From Tamarix chinensis (taxonomy: Eukaryota > Streptophyta > Magnoliopsida > Caryophyllales > Tamaricaceae): a DNA stretch of 64,000 nt. Of this stretch, positions 1-12,699 are shown piece by piece. Both the position numbers and the translations under genes were made by a program. The first letter of the stretch is position 1, and each line of letters starts with the position of its first letter. Location: NCBI GenBank assembly GCA_030549775.1, contig CM060174.1, positions 66,361,566-66,425,565 of the forward strand, written 5' to 3'. The notes under the pieces were generated by a model that saw nothing but the letters and a program-made list of their open reading frames with translations, ran no database searches and had not been told where the DNA came from.

Positions 1-2530
1 CACCACACTTAGACTTCTACGTAAGAGGACTATGTTTAATTTTTTGTTTATAAGACACAACACAACTATCACTAGTACCAAGGGGCTTGTATTGGAATAT
101 TCAACATTCATCATACTTGGAATCATTGATCATAATACATAAAGTAACTATTGTCACATAACCTTAAGTATGCATACTCAGCAAAGGTGCCTAAGTTTCT
201 CATCCATTAACAAATTCCTTAAATTCATTTTTTTATATGGCCGAATACATAAATAAAAGGTGAATACTAAGCTCAAACACACAAGAAAAAGTGAAAGAAG
301 GCCAAAATCATGGTCAACCATAAGGGCCCAACCTAAAACTCATCAAAATTTAGGGAACCAACTAATAAGTCCCACAAACTAGTAGACTTGTTTGGGAATC
401 ACCACGACAAATAAATCAAATATAATAGACAAACAAGTTTTCTAGTTTATGGGTAACCAGTTGACTAGTAAAATAGTTGATTGGTGTAGAGTCAAAACCA
501 ACAAAAATAAAATTAGTATAATTAGTTGATTGTTGGGCTAAAACCATTTATCCCTATCAATTGATTGGTTTATATAGGTAAAACACATCTCATGCAACCT
601 ACTCATAAATAAATCCGAACTTATTCTAAACAATCCTAGCATGCATTTCTACTACCAACATACATTTAAAATCATGGTTGCAATGTTTAACATATTAGAT
701 CAAGCTTACAAAATGATATCAACTATCATACATATTAATCCACCAAAATATAATGGATGGCCAATCATGCTCTTATAGTACCAAAACATTTAAAATATCA
801 TTCTACACATGCCATTAAATATTAAAAAAAAACCCATATTATGGTAAGTTTGGTTTACCTTCAGCAAAAAAAAAATTTCTAGCAAAGTAGAAAATCGTAT
901 ATGTTAAGATGCTTTATTAACTAAAAAGAAACTTAGAAGGTCAAAAGTGATCGAAGATGATCAATGCATTATTTGTATGTCTTCAGCTAAAGATGTTGAT
1001 CACATGTTACTCATTATCCAATGGCTATAAATTGTTGGTGGATGATTCTAAATTGGATGTGCTTAGTTTTTCAACCAAAATGTTAGAATGAATAACTATT
1101 TTCACTTTTCAAAATAGATAGAGGGCAATATGGAATGGGAAACATATTGCAAGCAGTTGCTAGAGGAATTATTTACCAACTTTAGATAAGTAGAAATATA
1201 TCAAATTTTCATCGAATGTCTATTATTCCTATAATACATGTACAACAAGTTATCAATGATATATTTTCTAGGCTAAGTTATCATAGTAAGCGGTATGAGA
1301 GTTGTTAGACAAGTTGGATAGAGTACCAACTTATTGATTTGATAGACCTCGTGTGATGTACTTTCTACAATGCATTTTAATAATACAAGTATAAATTGAT
1401 TACTAACAAAATGTATACAATCTAGCTTGGTAGCTTTCCTACCAATGTCTCTTGATTTTATAAGTAAAATTAACAACCATAAATCAATAAAAAAAAACCT
1501 TGAAAACCCAATGAAAAGCTCACAAAAAAAAAGGAAAGAGGAATATTTCTCAACATGAACCTTAAATCAAATGTGCAAAGAAAAGGAAATCAATGAAATC
1601 TTTAACTCTTTTCCAAACTTAGTTCTTCTTTGTTTAGAAAGAAAAAATATAAGCTAAAAAATGATTGAGAAGAGAATTTAAAAGAGAGATAAGCTAAGAA
1701 AAGAATAGTGAAAGAATAAGAAGAAGTCAGTTGTAAGAGAGAACCAAAGTTACAACACTAAGAGAGGATTAAAAAGAGAGAGAAGCTAAGAAAATAATAG
1801 TGTATGTAAATTATAAAGGAATGAATATAATATGTGGAAGGCTAACCTAAGATTTTTGTTCACAAAGAATAGGAAAATGGAGAGAGAGAGAGAGGTATTA
1901 ACTTTGGGGTAGAGTATGAAGTAGATGGGTGTAAGACGTCCCATAAAGAGGTCAAAGGGTCCAGAAGGAAGATGAGGGAATTCAATTAGTAAGAAATAAC
2001 AACATTAGTAGCCTTACACATGACCCAGTGAGTTAAGGGATAAAGAGAGAGAGAAAAAAGAAAGGTAGTTGATGAGAAAATACCTCAAAAAGTACTTCTA
2101 AAAGATTTTTAGCTAAATAAAATAAAATAAAATAATGATTTGAATATCATAAAAATAATCCCAAAATACAATAATATGCTTATTAGCATAAAAAACATTA
2201 ATTATAATGTTTCACAAATAGTTGGAGAATAGTCAAAATAAAATAAGGAAAGTGTCTGATTCTTCGACAAAATAATTGACAAGTTTGAACTGGTTTAGCA
2301 ATAATAATCAATTAAATTGACCAATTAAACAATTGCCTAGTTCTTCTAATATAATTATCTAGTTTCTATGATAAACCAATTAACTTTTTTTATCCATGAC
2401 CAATAGACTAGTTTTTTCTGATACTAAAATTTTAACTATTTTTTAAGTCCCTTCCAAAACTAAAATCATTACATTTATAATGAACACAACTTTAAACACA
2501 TTTTGAAAGGTTTTAGGATGATACATTGTG
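1..2530 (-). repeat. LTR-derived sequence, cut by the window edge
   Basis: No gene is visible. The first 60 bases (a CACCACACTTAG block followed by CACTAGTACCAAGGGG) match the block near 49.24-49.45 kb. Clusters of the CCAGTTGACTAGT/CCAATTGACTAG motif lie at about 430-560 and 2,260-2,430, as in the copies near 5.9, 49.9 and 53.8 kb. The end TTTTAGGATGATACATTG at about 2,510-2,530 corresponds to the GGATGGGGTATTATAG end near 51.22 kb. I infer an old LTR of the same family; the orientation is taken from that match. Confidence 0.5.
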
Positions 2531-2631
2531 TAAATTTTAATTAAATATTGATTGTTAAAAGAATATCATTTCAATGGTTGATGTTAGCTCCTATTTTTTT
2601 TTTAAGTAAAGTTTTATCCAACCCATCCTCT

Positions 2632-2632
2632 A

Positions 2633-2681
<49 letters not shown>
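2632..2681. repeat. (TG)n(AG)n microsatellite
   Basis: A run of TG dinucleotides passes directly into a long AG run. It is a compound dinucleotide microsatellite between two LTR-derived blocks. Confidence 0.95.
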
Positions 2682-2686
<5 letters not shown>

Positions 2687-2778
2687 TATATGAAAACTAA
2701 AAGGTTGACATGAAAAAACGTTGTTATATTGAAAGAAATTTATCTCAATTTATAAGGGTTAAAAAAACTAACCAAAGT

Positions 2779-5700
2779 TGTAGCACTTCCATTTTTCACT
2801 ACTAATTTTTTTTTATTTTTTTAAAACATCTATAGAAGAGAAATACCAAACATATAATGAAAAATAAGGCACTACCACTATACCTAGCATAATATAAATA
2901 TATCATCATCTATATTATACTAGACACAATGTTAAATATCCAAAACCAACAAAACACAAGATAAAACTAGAGCACACAAAACAAATAACATAAGAGGTAG
3001 GAAAAGTTTAGGGTTATAACCCAATGCTATATCAAACTCAAAAAAACAAGTACAAAACTACATAAGGAAGGAAAACCAAAGTCGAAAGAAACAACATAAG
3101 GATCCTAGTCACTAAAGGACCAACAAAAGAGTGCAATGCTGAAATGTCTTCACTCAAGTAACCACACAAAACACCGCAATCAAAGGGAAGACCACTCGTT
3201 AGTTATCCTCAAGATCTTGCACAAGACCTCCTACTCATGGGATTGTTTTTGGGGTTGTAATAACAACCCCATAAGTAAAAATACATAATGATTACTTAGT
3301 AAACTAATCTATCCTTATAACATAGATTATGGTGCACACAAGACACATATATCATGCTCATGCCTAAACATACTAGGCATACATGCCATTTGAGCAAGGA
3401 GCGTAGTCCACTCCAACTACACATATGATAGTACACATGATATGACTCATACAATGTGAAACATACATGATGCACTCAACACACTTTAACCAATCATCAC
3501 ATGAAATACCATTCACAAGATATCAATATCATGCTTCTTCATAGAGGTACTGGTAAAATAATACATTAATTGGTGCATTACCATATTATGATTACTTTCA
3601 CATCAACACATACATTAAATAGAGGCATAATTTCATAAGCATGGGGGTATTACAAAACATATATGTATCATGTGTGTAATGTCACACTCTTTCTCATTCA
3701 AGCCATATGGATGAAAGAATCATGGATCAAAACAATATTCAACACATATAAGAATTACACATTCTAGAAGGCTCAAGGCCACTTAAGGAATCTCTATAAT
3801 CCATCCTATTGATCATCTCTTTGCAGTTCAGGAAAGCACTTATGCCCTCCATCACGGGAAACCCCAAATATCACCCCAATCTTAATTTTTATCATAGTAA
3901 CCATATGAAATTAAATATAAATGTTTATTACTCTTGGTCTTAGGCAATGGTAGTAACAATAGAATCAAATTGCTAAGTGTAATAACCCTTAAGTGTTGAC
4001 ACCCTCTAAGTACAGTTGTAGGTATAATATAGAGTAGAAGAGGTATAAGAACAAATAAGATTTCCCTTTCCTATAAGTGCATGCCCGTAGATGCATATAA
4101 TACTATCTACCCCGTAGCTACCTACTTTGAAAGTTAGAGGATAAGAGATTGAATGATTCCTTTCTTTTTAAGTGATTATTGCTTTATTACGAGAGACCAC
4201 ACAACATATAAAGGCCAAAAACTCTACCATTTCACCAATATTGTATCATGGAGTGTTTTATGGCATAAAATAAACCACACAATCATTATTTTGTTACAAC
4301 TCATGGGACTATAAGTCATCAATTTTCTAAGATCATTTCCAACTCATCATTAATCCATTTATTCATTCTATTTAATGTAACTAAAATCCATAGGTTAGGC
4401 CATTATTCAAGGTTCAAACACTGACCCATATTAATATCATTAATTAGGGTCAATGCAAATTCAACTTTCTAAAAGGTGGGTCAAAGTTCAAGTGGAGGTC
4501 AACCTAAGTTTATGTTATTTATTCATATGTTAAATAGACAAAGTAGGGTTAAGATGTAGAACTAAGGTCTAAGTGAGGTCAATTCTATGAATTTAAGGCT
4601 CTAATTAAAATAGTAGTCAAATAAAGGACATCCCATGCATCCATGTTATTTACTTTAAGCCAACACTTTAATTTCAATGGATGAGTTAGTATAAGTTTAT
4701 TAGCTACTATTAGTGTTTACCAACTAGGTATTAACCATAAGAAATCTAATTTTAACCATTTAATCATCTAATTATTCCATGATAAAGAAAAAAAATTCGA
4801 ACATCTAGGTCCGAGCCAATCCATTAAGGGTGGATAACATATTATTTTAGAAAGTCTATGGAAGCTCCATGATGTAGTTAGAGACATAAGCTAAAAGTTT
4901 TCATTCTTAAACCATGTTCTTAGTTTAATTATTAAAGTTTCAGGATGGAGGTTAAACTTGTTCAAAATTCCAAGGCTATATCACAAAAACATCACACAAT
5001 GTCCTAGTAAAATTTAACATGCCGAGACTATACAGCCAAGCAGGGGCCACTTGGTAACCACCTAGACTCACAAGGGTTGTGAGGATATCATGGAGAACGT
5101 TTAGATTGATTGGATGAACCCATAGATCAATACAAGTCTTTTCATATTACACACTCATGTACTTCCCAAGAATTTTTTTATTAAAAAAAATTCTAAAACT
5201 TACTAAGAAGGCCATCCATCTTAAAATTGTTTTAAGGTAAGCACGCTTAGCTATGGAGTTCTTAAAATAAAATTACCAAAATGATGGTATACCATGTTGA
5301 TATAAGTAATCATATTAATTATTATAACACTTCACTTAATTTGGGGGTATTACATTCATCCCCACTCAAAGAATGTAATGTCCTCATTTTGTCAACAATT
5401 GACTATCTCGATATAGTTTATCCTAAGAACTTTCCTACTAGGTGATTGACTGGCTCATTCAAGTTTATCTTGTGGTTGCGGTTTCACTCTGATATCAGTT
5501 GTTACACATTGAGTTGATATAACCAATTAGGGGCCCCTTGGTATCCACTTAGACGCATATGAGTTATGGGGCTACACTAGAGCAATTTATAATTCATGGA
5601 TTGACCCTATAAATCAACACGAGTCCTTTTAGTATATTTTGTCCTCACTCATACATTCTAAGAAATTTTAAGAAAATTTTTTATACTTCTTAAAAGGGTT

Positions 5701-5842
5701 ATCCATCTTTAAAACTGTTCCATGGCAAACAAACTTAACTATGGATATTTTATAACGAAATTGCCAAAAGGATGATACAATATATTGGTATAAGTAGCCA
5801 TGTCGATCCTTATAATATTCTATGCAATTTAGCGATATTACA
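2779..5842 (-). mobile_element. Nearly empty LTR retrotransposon
   Basis: A full LTR (2,779-5,353) opens TGTAGCACTTCC and closes GGGGGTATTACA, the reverse-strand pattern of the gypsy LTR at 55.5-58.4 kb. It is followed by a CCCCACTCAAAG tract (reverse-strand polypurine tract), only about 145 bp of internal DNA, a reverse-strand primer-binding-like ACTCTGATATCA at 5,486-5,497, and a shortened second LTR (5,500-5,842). The second LTR repeats the last 320 bases of the first, including the GGGGCCMCTTGGTAWCCAC block. The flanks AAAGT and AAACT match at 4 of 5 bases, a plausible aged target duplication. No gag or pol is left. Confidence 0.65.
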
Positions 5843-7875
5843 AAACTAGATTATTTGTTTTCAAAACATGTGATCTAATTAAGGACTATAATAGAAACAT
5901 AAGTGATCTTAGGAAAAGTAACCAGTTGACTAGTTTTCGAATTAACCTATCAATCGGTCCCATTATAAGCCAGTTACCCAATGGATTGAATAACAAAGCA
6001 AACAAGGTTCCTAAAACAGCTAACTAGTAGCTTAAACTAGCTAACTGGTAAACTATTAGACTAGTTTTTTACTAAATATAGTTGACTGGGTACCTGCTAC
6101 AACTAAAATATATAAAGTTATTAAAAAAATTGAATAGTATCTTAAACCAAACTAACTAGTAAATAAGTCGAGTGGTTCTTGTCCAAACCTATAGAATAGT
6201 TCCTAAGGAACATAATACACACTCAGATTAAGGTTAAGACAAGCCAAGCGTCAATGATAGTGCATACATTGTTGTTCACATATTAAAATCATGAATTAAC
6301 ATGCTTAAGGTCTCAATTATATATTGAAACCATTCTCCTAATTTACTAAACCTTGAAAAGAGTAAAGAAACCCTATAACATGATTTCCCATGTTGAAACG
6401 TTATGTAAAATAGGTTATGCAATCTTAAATACATAATCTAATATTTTCTAAGATTATGAAAATGTTAACAAAGCCATAGATTATGATAATCCCTAATATT
6501 AAAGCTCATAAATATTCACACAAAATCCCTATTATATGATATTCTAATAATGCTTCTAACAATTTATCCATAGCATCCTAAACTTAGATTACCAGCGATA
6601 AAATTTATGCTTACACAAGAATCCAAGATAAACCCTAAAAAACAACCACCATTACCCTCACAATAGAGAATATAATGGTTTACCTAATGTAACTTAGCAA
6701 AAACCACCAAAAGGGAAGAAAAAAGAGTTTCTCTTTAAGATTAACAAAAATCCATAAACACCTTTGAAAAATAAAACAATAAAATCATTAAAATCCTCCT
6801 AAAGTATTATCAAATCTAAAACAAAACTTAGGAGTTAGATAGAAAAACATAGAGGCTCAACCAACTCCTAAAACTAAAATTTTCAAGGAATGAGAATGCT
6901 AAACCATAAACTTTCCCCTTATTCTAACCCTCTTTTGCTTTATAAAAAAATAGATCGAGGAAGGTGAGATGAGCAGAATATCAAGAGGTAGATGGAGAAT
7001 GAAACACAAGGTGGAGCAAGTGTTGGTGTAAAAGGGAAAATAAAAAGGAAAATAGGGGTTACTGGTTTTTTTTTAAAACAATCTTCCTTTAGTTCCCTAT
7101 GAAACCTTAATCAGCTGGGACATTTTTGGAGAAAATTTGAGCTAGAAGGCATATGTTTCCCAAATGGAGGAGTTAAACCCTTCCTTAATGCACAAGGTCA
7201 ATCATAACTACCCAATAAGGGGGAAAGAGGAAAATAAGGAAAAGGTGTCATGCCAGGTAGCAGATCAGCATGCTAGTTGTCTTCTGTAGGCAAATCACAC
7301 AAGAAATCAAAGGTACAAACAAAAAAGAGAATCAAGAAGAATAAAATAAAGAGGATGAGGCCAACAAAGTCACTTTTGGGGATTTAAGTCTTTATATTCA
7401 TTTTAAACAAACCAAATAAGGTTTGAAATGCTATATAAACTCACAAAATTGATTTATAATTAATCTCAAGGTCAATCACAGAGATTTATAACTATTAGAA
7501 AAAATATATATAAATTGAACATGATAACGATTAGGTTAGGTAAACTAGTTGAGTAGTATAACAAAACTAATTGTTAGGTTAAACTAGTTAACTAGTCTGA
7601 TTTCTCAAGACTAAGAAATGTTGAAACGGGTGAGCTAGTAAATTGGTATAAGTCTATCAATCTATTAATTTCTACAAAAACTAAATCTCCATTAGAAAAG
7701 AATCAAGCATGTTTCAAAACCTTTTGAAAAGAAAACTAAAAACACATATAAACCAAAATTATACACACCTAAATCACAATAAAATACACCTAGAAACCTT
7801 GATTAATCATACTTAAATCATAATAAAACATATAAACTAACATACATCCTATTCCCTAAAAATTGAAGTATTACA
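5843..7875 (-). repeat. LTR-derived sequence of the GACTAGT-motif family
   Basis: Homologous in order to the first 2.5 kb: motif clusters at about 5,920-6,180 and 7,530-7,660, then an end at AAGTATTACA (7,866-7,875). No gene is visible. The start was not located; the element at 2,779-5,842 may have inserted next to or into it. Confidence 0.45.
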
Positions 7876-9930
7876 TAATTAGTTAAGGAAACTATAATAT
7901 TTGAGTGTTATAAGAAGAAGAAGAAGAAGAAAAAAAAGGCATTGGCATTTTTATAAATATGTTTTGTCATTACAAGTTGGAAATAACTTTCAATGTATAA
8001 CAAAACTACTCTTATAAGGTTAAACAAACTCCTCTATGGAGATAAATGACTAGAAATATGATAGCATTTACACACACACTCTCTCTTATGTTATAGATGA
8101 AGTTTTTTATAAAGTGGGATAGGTCATTGTTGAGATTCATTCCATATAAATTAATGTTATATAGGGTTATTTATCTTCTTGAGTCAACCTTAATAATCTA
8201 GAACATCCATTAAGATTTCAAATTAAGAAGATGAAACAAAGGAAGATGAATTGCATAACGAAACTTAAGTAAGCAGTAAACTTTTGAGCAATCACAGGAA
8301 GGCAAGAAAACTCAGCGTTCATGTTTTCCAGCCCTTTCAAGTTTCAACTTACTAGCATGTCATAAGATACATAGAAATTTTTACTAGGATAGATGATGTG
8401 AAAGTTGATGGAGAAATCAAACTAACACAATTTAGAATCTATGAATCCTTTCTTAAGGTTAAAAATGATGATTGATGATGATAATTTTCTCAATAATTGT
8501 ATGTTTTGATGCTTCTCCAATGAATCACCAACAATTCAAAGAAGGACACACACATTTTTTTCTTCCTAGAATACACTCTAACTCACAAGCACTTACTCAC
8601 TTGGAAAAGAAGAGTGAATTTTAAAATTCTAACTATTATTATTCAACTTGTTAATGTTGTGTACAATGGGTCGATGTAGGGTATATATACATGGTTTGTC
8701 TGGGTGTTACAACTCCTATTAAATAATTAACAGCTATCCTAACTAATTTAGTTGTTAGTCTAACTAATCCAGTCATTGTAACTACATTAGTTCGACATTG
8801 ACAACCTAAACTAGTTGTTCGAGTTTTAGTGTTAACTAACCTCCAACATTAGTAGCTAGTAGTGTAACTAATTAGTAGTAGTTATAACTAATATAAACAA
8901 CCTCAATAATCCCCCTACTACATGTACAGAACACATGTAATCACAACCAATAATTACAAGACAAATATTTACAAAGTGTACATAAAATAATAAAGGTAAC
9001 AAAAACTGTTGCCATGCAAATATGGAATAACATATTATCTTGTAGGCTTGTCTTCTATTTTCACTTGTGTATGTCATTGCCTTGTCCTTGTCTTATACAC
9101 TAGGTCTTTTAAATAAATTCTCCTTCTTACAAATATGCGATATACGTGCAAGAATTTTTTTAAAAAACTGTTAATAGAATTATGGTTTGGGAAGCAGGTT
9201 TCAACAACTTCAAGAATGATGGATTCTATCTCTGAGATCACTAATTCTTGAACTTTTGGAGGTTCACTAAGAGAGTTAGATGTTCTAGCATCAATATGTA
9301 ACATGTGAACCCAACTAGTGATATCAACATTTGCTCAACATAGGTGCATCACCTAAACACTTCATTAATAGTCATTAATTAAAACTATGAATATGTGACG
9401 AGGTCATTTTTTATGAGTTCATCATTGATAATTGTGCAGGTATGTAAAAATATTTTTCCCATGAAGAAATTCATCAAAAGCAATATTGCATAGAAACAGT
9501 AATTTTTCTTGCACCATGTACAACATAGTATTTACTTAGATTGTTCACAATAGAGTTGCAAAAAAATTTTTGTACCTTTTGATCTGGTGTAAAATACTAC
9601 AACAGAGGAGGGTAAAAGAATAAAAAATTATGGAAGGGTGCAAAATATTGAACCAACTCAAAAAAAATTAATAATGTAAAAATAAAAAAAATTATAGTTA
9701 TTTGTAGTGGGGTATAGATTGATAAGATAGTATATTTTAATGTTATATTACTGAGTCTTTGTTATGGGATATAGAGTTTAAAAGAGGCAAAAAATTATTT
9801 TTAATTTAAAAATATATATTAAGGTTTTTTTTACTCTTTTGTTGTGGGTGCCCTTAGAGACCAGTGTAATGAAGCAATAATAATAATAATAAGTAAATAA
9901 ATAAATAAATCCCTATCCAGATATATGATA
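7876..9930. other. Intergenic; possible 1.2-kb Copia-like LTR at 8,128-9,340
   Basis: No gene is supported; the short open frames near 8.9-9.3 kb have no recognisable domain. The stretch 8,128-9,340 opens TGTTGAGATTCATTCC and closes GCTCAACA, a 7-bp inverted end typical of Copia LTRs. A TATATATAC box lies near 8,680 in plus orientation. The flanks (GTCAT and TAGGT) are not a target duplication, so this call is weak. Confidence 0.3.
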
Positions 9931-9953
9931 TGAAAAATGAATCTCAAATTAAA

Positions 9954-10052
9954 TAGATGCAGCAGTTATGCCTACATCATGTATTGATGAATATTGAGTT
10001 ACATAGATGCGGTAGTTATGCTTGCATCATGTACAGCATATTTAATTAGACA
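9954..10052. repeat. Two 50-bp direct repeats in the 3' flank of AG peptide gene 1
   Basis: TAGATGCAGCAGTTATGCC and TAGATGCGGTAGTTATGCT begin 50 bases apart and both run into CATCATGTA. The paralogue has one counterpart, near 47,464-47,515, so the duplication arose on this copy after the genes separated. Confidence 0.75.
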
Positions 10053-10221
10053 AAAATGTTTTGAATAAATAAATAAATAACAATTTCCATCAACATATAT
10101 GTTTAGTACAAAACATTTATGATAAATGAATAATGAATCTTGAATTACAAATCAATAACATTATAATGAACTTCAACCATTTCTGGGGCTTTTTCCCCCT
10201 TTAATTTCAGCCCGAGAAAAT

Positions 10222-10422
10222 CTAATGCTTGAGGGCCATGATGGAGATGAGCAATGACGAGAAAACAAAAGCTCCAGAAACTGGAACAGAGTATCCAGAG
10301 CCTGTAGCCGGTGCTGGTGAAGGTGACATCTCGAGGCCTTGTGCGGATACCCTAGCAACAGAGAAAAGAAGCGCCACCATGAAGGTGACTGCAAGAGACT
10401 TGATTGCTGCTATTGGTGCCAT
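10222..10422 (-). CDS. Arabinogalactan peptide, copy 1
   Basis: Intact 66-residue single-exon gene. Residues 1-27 are a hydrophobic signal peptide ending VSA before Gln28. The mature part has the short Pro glycomodule SPSPAPAT (33-40), in which prolines would be hydroxylated and O-glycosylated with arabinogalactan. A small-residue stretch (about 41-50) precedes a hydrophobic C-terminal tail (51-64), the layout of a GPI-anchor signal. Product: a secreted, plasma-membrane-anchored AG peptide of the extracellular matrix. The length is normal for the family. The start fits its paralogue at 47,095, and a TATA box lies 119 bases upstream. The plus-strand frame 10,229-10,504 is its shadow. Which AG peptide subgroup it belongs to cannot be told from this alone. 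Confidence 0.88.
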   Translation of the reverse strand: MAPIAAIKSLAVTFMVALLFSVARVSAQGLEMSPSPAPATGSGYSVPVSGAFVFSSLLISIMALKH

Positions 10423-10540
10423 GAGTATTGAGAAAGTAGGAAACTTGATGCAGAAGAACCGGCAAAATAAAAGACTTATATTAAGTACTTTGGGCGGGCT
10501 TTGAAGAGATTGATTGGAGGATTGATAAGATGTGGATCGG

Positions 10541-10548
10541 TATTTATA
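10541..10548 (-). promoter_or_regulatory. TATA box of AG peptide gene 1
   Basis: On the minus strand TATAAATA sits in the block CCATTTCTAGCTTATAAATA, identical to that upstream of the paralogue. Transcription probably starts near 10,515, giving a 5' UTR of roughly 90 bases. Confidence 0.75.
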
Positions 10549-10690
10549 AGCTAGAAATGGTAGGTGGGGAAGGGGGTGGCTACAGAAATAGTTCTTTGAA
10601 TTTACAGCTACGATTTGATGAGTTGTGATTGGACTCGGACAACGGAGAACAGGTCAATTCCAAGAAGCAAGTAAGCCAACATGGTCCCTT
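10549..10690 (-). promoter_or_regulatory. Promoter block conserved between the two AG peptide genes
   Basis: On the minus strand this holds GACCTGTTCTCCGTTGTC, a CAATCACAA block and a GCAGCCACC/GTAGCCACC block, in the same order as 46,828-46,979 upstream of the paralogue. The coding strand of both runs on into CCATTTCTAGCTTATAAATA. These are candidate shared control elements; no factor is assigned. Confidence 0.6.
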
Positions 10691-10719
10691 TCACAATATA
10701 TTACAGTAAATTACTGCTT

Positions 10720-11100
10720 CTGCTTAATAATAAAGAAATATAATCCAGATTTTGATAATGAACTTTTAATTATTTCATTGCGTATTATAAAAAAATGTCT
10801 ATAATTTATAGCAAAGGAGCTATTAAAAAACATATCATTTACCATTTAAAAAATTTTTGAAGGCAAAACATCGTTTTTGTCCTCCGTTTAGTTCAAATCT
10901 AATTAATTTTTTTTACCCCACTTAATCTCCTACACGATGTTTCATCTTCTTTCTCCCGGACTCTTCTCTCTCCCCAACCCCATCTTTCTCTCCTCACTCT
11001 CCCTTTTCCCTCTATGCTTCATAGATTTGCCCCAATTCAATACAAAGGTATGTATCTTTCTATGAAATTGCATTTTGATCTAAAAGTAATAGGCAAATAC
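10720..11100. other. Intergenic, with a CT-rich stretch
   Basis: AT-rich, then pyrimidine-rich from about 10,910 to 11,030. A similar CT-rich stretch is found on the other strand near 15,660-15,760, so this may be one outer end of the MULE at 11.1-15.6 kb. No clear terminal inverted repeat or 9-bp duplication was found. Confidence 0.3.
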
Positions 11101-11560
11101 GTTCATGTTACATTAAACATCGACTCCATAAAGTGTCAGTTGTGTCTGGAATTGACATTGGATATGGGAACTTTGCATTGAGATATGATGTTAGCATGGG
11201 ATATGTGCGTTGAGATTTAACGCTGAAGGTTGATAGGATTGGTTGAAGTGTTTGTTGTGTCGGAAATGATGATGATTTGGGAACTCTGTATCGAGATCTT
11301 ACGCTAGGGATGAGGTATGTGCGTCAAGATATGACATTGGGAATGGAGTGTTTGCATCGAGATTAACACTAAAGATCAAAATTGATGCTTTTTTGGTTCT
11401 TACATCGATCACTAACATTGGTATTAAAAATCTGCATCGAGGAATGACGCTAATAATCAATTCTTGCGTCGAGGAGTGACAGCATTTGTGGGGTGCTCAC
11501 TAGGATTACACTTACATTTGGACCTCACGATGGTTTTGGCGGGTCGAGATCTGGATTTTG
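11100..11560. repeat. GCGTC/GACGC repeat block, left of the MULE
   Basis: Degenerate units of about 30-40 bases carry GCGTCGAG (or GCGTTGAG) followed by TGACGCT (or TAACGCT), so the units are partly self-complementary. A CATAAAGTGTCAGTTGTGT segment recurs in direct orientation at about 15,320 as TATAAAGTGTCACCTATGT. Probably subterminal repeats of the MULE. Confidence 0.55.
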
Positions 11561-11999
11561 GGAAGGTTAGCAATAAACGCTATGAACCCTAATCAAATTT
11601 ACAAAACTTATGTAAAATCAAGATTGTTAAATCAGTCTTAGAATTTTTTGATAAAATCTTGAATTTTAAATTATGAAATTTTATATTTATATCTTTTTGT
11701 GGTAAGATATTGTTAACGTAGGTACTAGTATCACTTATTCATTATATTATAGATAAGTCTTAGACAAGGGAAAATACCAAATAGGATCGAGTGACGTGGA
11801 GTAACTGCTTCTGTGCGGTATAGAAATGAAGGAGGACAAGCTCTAATGCAAAATATATCAAATGTTAACAAAAACCTTATCATAGGATTATGATGTACCA
11901 AAAAATATGCATAGGAAGCTCAAGAAAGTGATGTACAAGAATAAGAAGCTCTGGTAAAGTTGAAAGAGGAAGGAGATCCACAATAATATGTTCCTGAGT

Positions 12000-12610
12000 A
12001 TCATGAGAGACCTGGGAGGCCAACATTCAACCCTACACAGGTCGGTCGTCCTTTACTACTGATGTATTGATGGCATCCTCATTGTATCCCTTAGAGGTCA
12101 GTCATCATCAACAGATCCTATAACAGTCAAGGGTAGCTCTAGGCCACAACATAGGAAAAGTGGTGTACTGGGCCATTCATCCTTCATTGTTCCACCAACC
12201 TCAATCCACGTGGTTGAACCATCATCATCTTACATGGCTCAACCATCCTCATCCCACACGGCCCAACCATCATCACCAACCTATGTACATGGTCCACCTA
12301 TTACAGATGAGAATGAAAGCGATGATAACTTCAATGATGGTGATGATGATGACTTAAGCGAGGAAGTGGGAAGCATATGCTTGAAGCATAAGTGGTACTT
12401 TCTTTGTCTATGTCCTGGAGGTCCAAGTAACCGTAGTTTGAACTTAAGCTTTGGTGGTCATAATACCTTGAAGATATGTTTCGCAAGGGTTAGTTTAGAA
12501 GGTATCAACCATCATTTCTTTTATTTTTTCTTAATTTAACAATTATAATTTCATTATTTGTGTTTTATTTTATTGTGTAGGATCATGGTGCATTGAAATT
12601 TCATACTTGA
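12000..12610 (+). pseudogene. Plant mobile domain-like fragment
   Basis: A plus-strand frame (about 12,210-12,539) encodes a Ser/Pro/His-rich stretch with an acidic run (DENESDD...DGDDDD), then PGGPSNRSLNLSFGGH. That resembles the GGPxDxSLLxSFxxH motif at the start of plant mobile domain (PMD) proteins linked to transposons. A splice-acceptor-like TTGTGTAG precedes GATCATGGTGCATTG at about 12,580. The upstream reading (11,950-12,050) has stops. It converges on the MULE transposase frame and may be a second gene of the same element or a captured one. Family call by motif memory only. Confidence 0.4.
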
Positions 12611-12699
12611 CAAGACCAAGGAATACGCACTAAATAGCATGCATAGGTGATAGTGTAAAATTTTCTAACATTTTTACCTACATATATAGTAATAAGATG

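Noticed and set aside
8128..9340. Copia LTR with TGTTGAG/CTCAACA ends as a firm call
   Set aside because: No target duplication and no internal region; kept only as a low-confidence note.
10229..10504. 91-codon plus-strand frame
   Set aside because: It lies antisense to AG peptide gene 1 and its promoter, and has no domain.
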